In this document: positions 1 to 6,154 of the stretch, piece after piece
Position numbering within the stretch: the stretch's first letter is position 1
How the letters are laid out: each line of letters opens with the position of its first letter
Assembly: GCA_009923375.1 (NCBI GenBank)
Contig: RFTO01000017.1
Location: 1-12,882, forward strand
From: Actinomycetota bacterium
GTDB taxonomy: Bacteria > Actinomycetota > Actinomycetes > S36-B12 > UBA5976
Direction: 5' to 3'
DNA: 12,882 bases
Made by a program: the position numbers and the translations under genes
Notes under the pieces: generated by a model
The model's database searches: none
What the model was told of the DNA's origin: nothing
What the model saw: the letters and a program-made list of their open reading frames with translations, nothing else

Positions 1-1578
1 CCGCAGGCCGCCATCGCACAGGGCGTGGCTGGAACGGCGAAGATGAACCAACTGCTTGTATGCATCAAAGGTGACGAAATCCCACAGTTCCGGCTGGTCC
101 CAGGGGAACGTGCGGCGAGAAAGGTCGTCGCAGTCTCCTTCGAGCCCGATCTCGTCTCCTGCAAAAATCATGGGCGTTCCTGGTAGGCCTATGAGCAAAC
201 CAAGGCCGGCGATCTGGCGATCGCGCGTACCCATGACCGAGAGCGGTCTGGCGGTGTCGTGGGAGCCTAGGTAATTCCAGGTTCCACACCACGACCGCCA
301 TGGCATCCGCCCCATGTAAGCGGTGATCGATTTAACCATCTGCACACCGGTGAAGTGCGCGACTGACTTGTCCATGCCCATGATGTCTTCATCGCGCCGC
401 AGCCAGCCCCATACGGGCTTAGTGAATCCCGAGTAGTTCATGGTGCCGTGCCAGCCGTCGCCAGAGAGGTCGTCACTGGCATCTTGCGTGTGCTCGGCAA
501 TGAGCAGGAAATCATCGCTCTCCAACGCCATTGCCGCTCTGGTCTGTCGGGCGATCTCATGGGTCACATCAATGTGGCGGCGACGACCCATAACATTTGC
601 CGCATCAATCCGCCAGCCATCTAGTTGGTACGGCGCGCGCATCCATGTGCGGACAATTGACGACTCATCTGTGATGAGGCGTCCAACTAGTTGGTCATTG
701 CGCAGATCGAATTTCGGCAACGTGCGGGCATTCGCCCATGTCTCGTAGCCATGCGCGGTGGAGCTATCAAAGAAGAAGTAACCACGCTCTGCAGATGCAT
801 CATCAGCAAGCGCGGTCTCAAACCACTCGTGTGTGATCCCGCAGTGGTTGAGGGTGAGGTCACCAATGACGCGCATCCCGCGCGCATGGGCTGCAGCAGT
901 CAACTGCGCAAGTCCCTCTTCACCACCGAGCAGCGGATCGATGCTCTCGTATGTTTTCGCGTCATAGCGATGCGCCGAACCTGCGGGGAAGATCGGGGTG
1001 AAATACATGGTGTCGATGCCTAAGCCCTCGATGTGATCAAGTTTCCCCGTCACTCCAGGCAGGTCGCCGCCGTAATAGAACTGCCCCGTGCGAGGGGTAC
1101 GCGGCTCCGGAATCTCATCCCACGCCCGGGGGATTTCCCAGCCTGCTGGTTCGTATCGTGCGCCCGAACTCGCAAAACGGTCAGGGAAAATCTGGTAGAC
1201 AACAGTGGACTTACTCCAGTCAGGAGCTGTGTCGTATGCCGAGATGATGAAATCCTCGCCGTCAGCCACGTCATAGTCGTGCCACCCAGTCGCCGTCACC
1301 CAGCCGAAACCGACGTTTCCACCGCGCAGGAGCCAGCGGTATTTCGCGATCGGGTTTCGGATGAGTAAATCCGCTTGCCACCAAGCTTCGGTTTCATTGC
1401 TGCGCAGCAGAGTTGCAGGAGTGTGCTGTCCCTCTGCATCGTGCAACCATCGGATCCCCACGTACTCCGGATCCCAACTAGCCGGCACGCGCAATCGCAC
1501 CTGTACGACGTCTAGCAGCGCCGGGGCGGCATCGCTGACGTACAGGCTGGAACCGTCGTGGTGCGGACGCAAGGTCAT
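1..1578 (-). CDS. Cytoplasmic GH13 alpha-glucosidase/neopullulanase-like enzyme (3' end beyond window)
   Basis: The reading frame opens at an ATG overlapping the malG stop (ATGA) and stays open for 526 codons to the window edge, so the C-terminus is missing. There is no signal peptide, so it should act in the cytoplasm on imported maltodextrins. Residues 1-~115 look like an N-terminal beta-sandwich. The GH13 barrel begins near the motif VVYQIFPDRF. Conserved regions seen: D240-L-T-L-N244-H245 (region I), GWRID with the nucleophile D325 (region II), IAEHT with the acid/base E362 (region III), and SHDTA with H440/D441 (region IV). All three catalytic carboxylates are therefore present. The general shape fits the cyclomaltodextrinase / neopullulanase / maltodextrin glucosidase (MalZ-like) group, but exact substrate and subfamily cannot be set from motifs alone. 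As last visible gene of the malEFG cluster it most likely degrades the transported sugar. Confidence 0.9.
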   Translation of the reverse strand, partial: MTLRPHHDGSSLYVSDAAPALLDVVQVRLRVPASWDPEYVGIRWLHDAEGQHTPATLLRSNETEAWWQADLLIRNPIAKYRWLLRGGNVGFGWVTATGWHDYDVADGEDFIISAYDTAPDWSKSTVVYQIFPDRFASSGARYEPAGWEIPRAWDEIPEPRTPRTGQFYYGGDLPGVTGKLDHIEGLGIDTMYFTPIFPAGSAHRYDAKTYESIDPLLGGEEGLAQLTAAAHARGMRVIGDLTLNHCGITHEWFETALADDASAERGYFFFDSSTAHGYETWANARTLPKFDLRNDQLVGRLITDESSIVRTWMRAPYQLDGWRIDAANVMGRRRHIDVTHEIARQTRAAMALESDDFLLIAEHTQDASDDLSGDGWHGTMNYSGFTKPVWGWLRRDEDIMGMDKSVAHFTGVQMVKSITAYMGRMPWRSWCGTWNYLGSHDTARPLSVMGTRDRQIAGLGLLIGLPGTPMIFAGDEIGLEGDCDDLSRRTFPWDQPELWDFVTFDAYKQLVHLRRSSHALCDGGLR

Positions 1579-2510
1579 CCCTTCACGGAGCCTTGGGTGA
1601 GTCCAGAGACGATGCGGCGCTGCAGGACCAAGAAGATGAGGATGACCGGGATACCCGCAAGCAACGCACCAGCGGAGAATGTGCCCCACCGCTGGTCGTA
1701 CTGCCCGTTGATGTACTGGTAAAGGCCTTGAGCCAATGTGTACTTCTCTGAGCTCTGGATTAGCCGACTCGCCAAGATGTACTCATTGAGCGTGCCTGTG
1801 AAGCCGAGTAAGGCTGAAACGGCGAGGACGGGCGACGACAACGGCATCACGATGCCCCAGAAGATTTGTGAGTGAGTGGCGCCGTCAACCTTGGCCGACT
1901 CGTCCAGCTCCATCGGAACGGTGTCGAAGAATCCTTTGAGGAACCACGCATTCACGCCCATCGCGCCGGCGAGGTAGACCAAGGTCAAGCCCAACAAGGT
2001 GTTCAAACCGATGGCAGGTAGGACATCTTGGATCTGCCCCATGATCAGGTAAATCGCTGTGAGTGCCAGAAACGACGGAAACATCTGTGCGAATAGCAAC
2101 GTCATCATTCCGGCCTTGCGTCCCTTGAAGCGGAAGCGACTGAAGGCGTAGGCAGCGCAGGCACCAAGGAGAACGTTGAGGAACGCCGCAGCGACTGAGA
2201 CAGCAAGGCCGTTCTTGTACCAACTGACGAATGGTTGGGTTGGGTTGTCCAGCAGGCTCCGAAAGTTCTCCAACGACGGGTGTTCTGGCCAGATGGTCTG
2301 CCCAATCGAACTCAATGGATTGAATGCTGCGCCCACGACGTAGACCACAGGGAAGAGTGCGTATGCCGCGGCGATGATCATGATGACGTGCCGCCATGAG
2401 TACTGCGACAACCACTGCAGCGGGGTAACGCGCCGCTTCTTAGGAATTGGAGGCGCAACTGCGACTGCCATTTGCGTCGGGATTTGCGTGTCTTGGATTT
2501 GGTCAGTCAT
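1575..2510 (-). CDS. malG: Maltodextrin ABC transporter permease MalG
   Basis: 311-residue inner-membrane permease that pairs with MalF to form the translocation channel for maltose/maltodextrins. The cytoplasmic EAA loop that docks the ATPase is visible at about 201-225 (ELDESAKVDGA followed by IVMPL). Hydrophobic segments lie at about 41-62, 101-122, 135-157, 170-192, 224-240 and 279-297, the six-helix layout of the family. The C-terminus, SGLTQGSVKG, closely resembles the end of enterobacterial MalG, a tail known from the E. coli MalFGK2 structure to reach the MalK dimer. The residue 1-35 tail is polar and Pro/Lys/Arg-rich. The start codon shares one base with the malF stop (TGATG), and the stop overlaps the GH13 start by four bases. 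Both overlaps indicate one transcript and translational coupling. Confidence 0.93.
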   Translation of the reverse strand: MTDQIQDTQIPTQMAVAVAPPIPKKRRVTPLQWLSQYSWRHVIMIIAAAYALFPVVYVVGAAFNPLSSIGQTIWPEHPSLENFRSLLDNPTQPFVSWYKNGLAVSVAAAFLNVLLGACAAYAFSRFRFKGRKAGMMTLLFAQMFPSFLALTAIYLIMGQIQDVLPAIGLNTLLGLTLVYLAGAMGVNAWFLKGFFDTVPMELDESAKVDGATHSQIFWGIVMPLSSPVLAVSALLGFTGTLNEYILASRLIQSSEKYTLAQGLYQYINGQYDQRWGTFSAGALLAGIPVILIFLVLQRRIVSGLTQGSVKG

Positions 2511-4144
2511 CAGTTCATCTGCTCCATCGCTTTTGAGCGCCAGAAGGTTGGCCCTGACATCGCCGCGACAATAAAGAAGATGATGATGGACACGGCGCTA
2601 GAGAGGGCGTATTGGTGACCGTGGCCAGAGGAGAAGGCCAGGCGGTAGGTGTAGGAGATCAAGATGTCAGTGGAGCCCGCAACGGAGTCGACGTCCTTGA
2701 ATGCCGGACCACCACCGGTCAGCAACTGAATGATGTTGAAGTTGTTGAAGTTGTAGGCAAACGATGCAACCAGTAGTGGCCCAAGGGCGAGAAGCAACAG
2801 CGGCATCTTGATGCGACGAAGAATCTGCCATGGACTCGCGCCATCCACCTCTGCCGCTTCCGATAGTTCCTGCGGAATCGATTGCAGAGCGCCAGTGGCG
2901 ATGAGGAACATGTAGGGGAAGCCGAGCCATAGGTTGACCAAGATGATCGAGACACGCGCCCAGGTGGTGTTGCCTGTCCAAGGAATATTGGCATCGATTA
3001 GATGCGCTTTCATCAACAGCGAGTTGATGATTCCGTTGTTCTGGTTGAGCATTCCTTGCCACACAAGCAAGGTGAGCAGCGCCGGAGCGGCGTAAGGGAT
3101 GATGAGGAATGAACGGTAGATCTTCACCCCCCGCATCTTCGGTTTGTTCAACACCAATGCCAGAGCCATGCCGAAGATGAAGGTCGTCAACACAGTCGCG
3201 AGCGCAAACACAACCGTCCAAATGAAGACGCGAATAAATGGGACGCGGATGTTGTGGTCCGTGAGCAGCGATTTGAAGTTCTCAAACCCTGCATTGACAA
3301 CCCAACCAGGAATCAGACTGTGTTGACTGTCGGTCGCGGCGAGGTGGGGGCCCTTGACTGCCTTGAAACTTCCGCGACCGTCATTTTTGTACACACCGTC
3401 GTCGATGAGGGAATGGAAGGTGTCTGTCTGGGTGTCGTAGCGAAGCGTGGGCATCCGCTCGAAAGCAGACAGGCAATCTCCGACGATGTATGAGTTCTTG
3501 CCTGTCGGCACCTTCAAGGTGCTGCAATCGAGCGCCAGGGCCGCCACCTGAGCGGCATTTAGCAGTGTATATCCCTTAATCGCCGTGACACTCGTGCCGG
3601 AGGGATCGAAGGTGACATCTGCGAGGTTGGGCTTAATCAAGCCCTTGTCTGTGCCCAAGGCGAGGGAGTTGTTGTCAGGATTGGTGAGGATGACAGTGAG
3701 GCCGCGTTTCCATGTGGAGCAGTTTGCTGTCGTGCCCTTGCAGGCCAGATACTGCTTGTACGACGGAGTGTTCGGCTTCTGCATGATGCTGTTCGAAGCA
3801 ATCGTTTGAACAGCTTCCTTCTTCTGGATCTCGTGACCAGTGGAGAGGTTGGTGAAGGCCACTCCGATTGTGTAGAACGTCGGGAAGATTGAAAACGCAA
3901 CCAGAAAGACGGCGCCTGGGGCGAAGTACTTCAGGGGGATGTTTCTGCGACCGAGAAAGCCGTAATCGAGAACCAGCAAGGTTACGGCCAGGAATCCGCC
4001 AAGGAACCAGGAGTGCCTTTCGAAGGAGATGCTGATTCCATAGCCAACGACGGCGTTGATGAGCGCCAGGAAAGACAGTTTGATCAACTGACCTGGCCAG
4101 CCGGACAACCCAGAGATCAACACCTGAAGAAATGAGCGACGCAC
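2510..4144 (-). CDS. malF: Maltodextrin ABC transporter permease MalF with a large extracytoplasmic loop
   Basis: 544-residue permease starting at GTG behind an AAGGGG ribosome-binding site. Hydrophobic segments lie at about 21-39, 47-64 and 74-97, then a ~200-residue polar region (98-~300), then further membrane segments at about 303-333, 345-363, 396-420, 447-468 and 512-530. The EAA loop is at about 426-450 (ELSEAAEVDGA, then RRIKMPLL). The large insertion sits where E. coli MalF has its periplasmic P2 domain, which contacts the binding protein. The loop carries four cysteines (C135, C142, C207, C224), fitting two disulfides outside the membrane. Overall length is like E. coli MalF (514) and longer than the common single-domain sugar permeases of roughly 300 residues. 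It partners with MalG and MalE. The ATPase is not encoded in this window. Confidence 0.92.
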   Translation of the reverse strand: MRRSFLQVLISGLSGWPGQLIKLSFLALINAVVGYGISISFERHSWFLGGFLAVTLLVLDYGFLGRRNIPLKYFAPGAVFLVAFSIFPTFYTIGVAFTNLSTGHEIQKKEAVQTIASNSIMQKPNTPSYKQYLACKGTTANCSTWKRGLTVILTNPDNNSLALGTDKGLIKPNLADVTFDPSGTSVTAIKGYTLLNAAQVAALALDCSTLKVPTGKNSYIVGDCLSAFERMPTLRYDTQTDTFHSLIDDGVYKNDGRGSFKAVKGPHLAATDSQHSLIPGWVVNAGFENFKSLLTDHNIRVPFIRVFIWTVVFALATVLTTFIFGMALALVLNKPKMRGVKIYRSFLIIPYAAPALLTLLVWQGMLNQNNGIINSLLMKAHLIDANIPWTGNTTWARVSIILVNLWLGFPYMFLIATGALQSIPQELSEAAEVDGASPWQILRRIKMPLLLLALGPLLVASFAYNFNNFNIIQLLTGGGPAFKDVDSVAGSTDILISYTYRLAFSSGHGHQYALSSAVSIIIFFIVAAMSGPTFWRSKAMEQMN

Positions 4145-4149
4145 GATGT

Positions 4150-4155
4150 CCCCTT
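4150..4155 (-). promoter_or_regulatory. Ribosome-binding site fixing the GTG start of malF
   Basis: On the minus strand AAGGGG lies five bases before the GTG at 4144. No ATG in the frame has comparable support, so this site decides the start. Confidence 0.6.
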
Positions 4156-4309
4156 GAACGAAAAGATAAGTGGGCAGTGGTGGAACTCTATGAGTAAAGC
4201 AGTCATTTGTGAATGACGGTGAAGCAAGTGGCCCATATGGTTTTCAAGAGCTAAATTGAAGCTGCAGTTTGCTCTGGGAAGCATGCACATTGTCTTGGGC
4301 ATAAAGAAA

Positions 4310-4338
4310 GGGAGGGGCCCCAGATTGGGGCCCCTCCC
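4310..4338 (-). terminator. Intercistronic hairpin between malE and malF
   Basis: A perfect 12-bp inverted repeat (GGGAGGGGCCCC) with a 5-base loop lies 21 bases past the malE stop. On the minus strand it is followed by TTTCTTTAT, an imperfect U-tract. It could be a partial terminator or a 3' stabiliser that raises malE message over malFG, as is usual for binding-protein operons. The remaining bases up to malF (4145-4309) hold only a small GTCATT/AATGAC inverted repeat (4202-4217) and no convincing promoter. Confidence 0.75.
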
Positions 4339-4359
4339 TCCCAGAGGTGCGAGGCTAAA

Positions 4360-5637
4360 TCAGCCCTTCACGCAGTTCTCGATGTCGGTCTGTGCCTTGG
4401 CAAAAGCCGTAGCAGCAGGAACGCGGTCCGCGATGGAAGCGTTGAACATCGAGCTCCAGGCGTTTCCACCAGAGTTCCAGTAGCAACCCACCTGCGGGAT
4501 GTTTGGCATCGAGATGCCACCAACACCAGCGGCACCGAAGCCGAGGATGTAAGCGTCCGTCACCGGCACATCGGAGCGAGCAGGTGCACGCAAGCTTGCT
4601 GCAGCAAGAGCCTTCTGGGACTTCTGTCCAGCGACACCCTTGGTGTCGTCAGAGACCAACGCGTTTGCCAAGTCGGCAACTCCGTGGCCCGCTGCGAACT
4701 TGGTGACCATGAAGCCCTGAACGCCCAACCACGGCACAGGGTTGATTCCTGCAGCGATGTTCGGGACTGCTGAGACAGCAATCTTGAGCTTGGACTTCTT
4801 CAAGTCGCCAATGGACCAAGGACCGGTCACCATGAACGGCGACTTCTTGGCGAAGAACTTGGCGTAGCCGTAGTCCTCATCGCCCTTGTTCAGGAACGAG
4901 GAGTCTGCCTGCCAGCCCTGAACGATGCCGATGTTGGCCTGCACAGCGGGGCTGTTGTAGATCACGTTGTTCGGGTCGTCGGTGCCATTGGTGCGCTTGA
5001 ACGCGCCGCCGCCGAGACCTGAAAGCAATGGGTACTCGTGGTAGCCGTTCATCGGCCAATCGATACGTGCGCAGCCGGGGATGGCCTTGCCAGCGTCAGC
5101 CTTCTTGCCCGTCGAGAGAGCCAGTCCAGTGTCGCAGACAGTCTTGGACATTGCCTTCAACTGTGCGAACGTGGTCGGGGCGGTGGGGACCAGCGTCGTG
5201 TTACGCACAAGCGCAACATTCTCAAGCTGGGTAGGCATGCCGTAGGCGTTGCCGTTGTAGGAGAAGGCGTCCAGTGCGTAGCCCGGGATCGCATTGCGAG
5301 TGGCTTGGCTCAACGTCAGCGGCACGATCGAGCCGTTCGCTGCCAGTTCGCCAGTCCAGTCGTGTGCACCGATGATGACGTCAGGAGCTGCATCAGCCTT
5401 GACGGTCATCAAGTTGGCGTGGATGTCACCAAAGCCAAGAACGACAACGTTCACCTTTGCGCCCTGGAAACCAGCGCTGAATAGGGCCTTTACAGCTGGG
5501 GCACGGTTTGAGTCTGACCAGACCGTGATGACCTTCTTCGCGGCGACGGCCTGGGCGGACGGAACCGCTGCCATGCCTGCCACAGCGAGGCCGGCCACCA
5601 GGCCGGCAATCGCCTTACGGCGGGAAATTGCGAGCAT
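4360..5637 (-). CDS. malE: Extracellular maltodextrin-binding protein MalE
   Basis: 425-residue solute-binding protein that delivers maltodextrins to MalFG. The start is placed at the ATG at 5637, since AGGAGGT lies seven bases upstream and a signal peptide follows directly. The frame is open to 5814, but the extra 59 residues are not signal-like. Residues 1-30 form the signal peptide: n-region with SRRK (5-8), hydrophobic core 9-24, and probable cleavage after A-Q-A (30). Family resemblance to E. coli maltose-binding protein is visible in APDVIIGAHDWTGELA (85-100), YGMPTQLENVALVRN (132-146) and FMVTGPWSIGDL (268-279). Four cysteines (168, 189, 385, 422) could give two disulfides. There is no lipobox cysteine, which would be unusual for a Gram-positive binding protein. 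It is the promoter-proximal gene of the cluster and is separated from malF by a hairpin. Confidence 0.93.
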   Translation of the reverse strand: MLAISRRKAIAGLVAGLAVAGMAAVPSAQAVAAKKVITVWSDSNRAPAVKALFSAGFQGAKVNVVVLGFGDIHANLMTVKADAAPDVIIGAHDWTGELAANGSIVPLTLSQATRNAIPGYALDAFSYNGNAYGMPTQLENVALVRNTTLVPTAPTTFAQLKAMSKTVCDTGLALSTGKKADAGKAIPGCARIDWPMNGYHEYPLLSGLGGGAFKRTNGTDDPNNVIYNSPAVQANIGIVQGWQADSSFLNKGDEDYGYAKFFAKKSPFMVTGPWSIGDLKKSKLKIAVSAVPNIAAGINPVPWLGVQGFMVTKFAAGHGVADLANALVSDDTKGVAGQKSQKALAAASLRAPARSDVPVTDAYILGFGAAGVGGISMPNIPQVGCYWNSGGNAWSSMFNASIADRVPAATAFAKAQTDIENCVKG

Positions 5638-5644
5638 CTGCTCG

Positions 5645-5651
5645 ACCTCCT
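5645..5651 (-). promoter_or_regulatory. Ribosome-binding site fixing the malE start
   Basis: AGGAGGT on the minus strand lies seven bases before the ATG at 5637. It decides against the longer frame opening at 5814. Confidence 0.8.
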
Positions 5652-5737
5652 GATTGAAACGTCTAGGTCGGTCCCACGGCGGGAAAGACCTCAAATAACT
5701 TGTCCACGCCACGGGTGTGACGTCGACGCGCGGGTGA

Positions 5738-5767
5738 ACTATCGCTGAATAAAGGCTGCGATGTAAA
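5738..5767 (-). promoter_or_regulatory. Candidate malE promoter
   Basis: On the minus strand TTTACA (5767-5762) and GATAGT (5743-5738) are 18 bases apart, matching 5/6 and 4/6 of the -35 and -10 consensus. The implied leader is about 90 bases. This is a pattern match only, and other weak pairs exist nearby. Confidence 0.25.
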
Positions 5768-5821
5768 GACTGTGATGCGCTCCACACGTAGTTATTGCAT
5801 GTGATGTAAGGCACATTTCTG

Positions 5822-5835
5822 TGAAAGCGTTTTCA
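5822..5835. promoter_or_regulatory. LacI-family-type operator
   Basis: TGAAAGCGTTTTCA is a 14-bp near-perfect palindrome (one mismatched pair) centred on CG. This is the classic form of operators bound by LacI-family regulators such as MalR and CcpA. It sits between malE and pulA, where a maltose-responsive regulator would be expected to act on one or both. No regulator gene is in the window. The site is about 55 bases upstream of the candidate malE -35, so its mode of action is open. Confidence 0.6.
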
Positions 5836-5880
5836 TCACGCCAATTCTCTGCGAAAAGCGTGCTTTCTTCTCACGCTTCT

Positions 5881-5926
5881 TGCCAAAGTGCGTGCCAACC
5901 AGTATCACCAAACAGCATCACCAAAA
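5881..5926. repeat. Four degenerate ~13-bp direct repeats
   Basis: CCAA cores recur at 5883, 5895, 5908 and 5921, with spacings of 12, 13 and 13 bases. The flanks are alike: TGCCAA twice, then ATCACCAAA twice exactly (5904-5912 and 5917-5925). The block lies in the divergent control region, so a regulator binding site is possible. It could also be chance low-complexity sequence. Confidence 0.4.
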
Positions 5927-6044
5927 TTCCCAGAACTCTTCCGTTCTTCCCCGCTCTATTTTGTTTTCATGCTTCCACGACCCCCGTGAATCTGACCCGC
6001 TAGGGAAGCACGCGGCAGTGCAAAACGACTGCTGCGCTTGGTTC

Positions 6045-6073
6045 TTGTAACGATTAGTAAGAGGCGACACAAT
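6045..6073 (+). promoter_or_regulatory. Candidate pulA promoter
   Basis: TTGTAA (6045-6050) and CACAAT (6068-6073) are separated by 17 bases, each matching 4/6 of consensus. They lie about 80 bases before the pulA start. Pattern match only. Confidence 0.3.
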
Positions 6074-6154
6074 GACCCTGCGTTTCCCACGCGCTGGCAC
6101 ATCGGCGCCGTGGCGGTTTAAGTCCTTGCCGAATTTCCCAGTCTTGGAGGATTC

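Larger units (their letters stand above)
5638..6154. other. Divergent malE-pulA control region
   Basis: This 517-base non-coding stretch separates two divergent genes. It holds the two ribosome-binding sites, one LacI-type operator (5822-5835), a degenerate tandem repeat block (5881-5926), and one weak promoter candidate facing each way. A weaker AAAGC-GT-GCTTT inverted repeat at 5855-5866 could be a second, poor operator half. I see no convincing small gene. The short frames here lack ribosome-binding sites or coding character. Confidence 0.7.

Noticed and set aside
4117..4302. 61-codon minus-strand frame between malE and malF, overlapping the malF start
   Set aside because: No good ribosome-binding site, coding-like composition is lacking, and it overlaps the supported GTG start of malF in another frame.
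5932..5947. AGAAC-GTTCT inverted repeat in the divergent region
   Set aside because: Only a 5-bp arm with a 6-base spacer, expected by chance in a region of this size.
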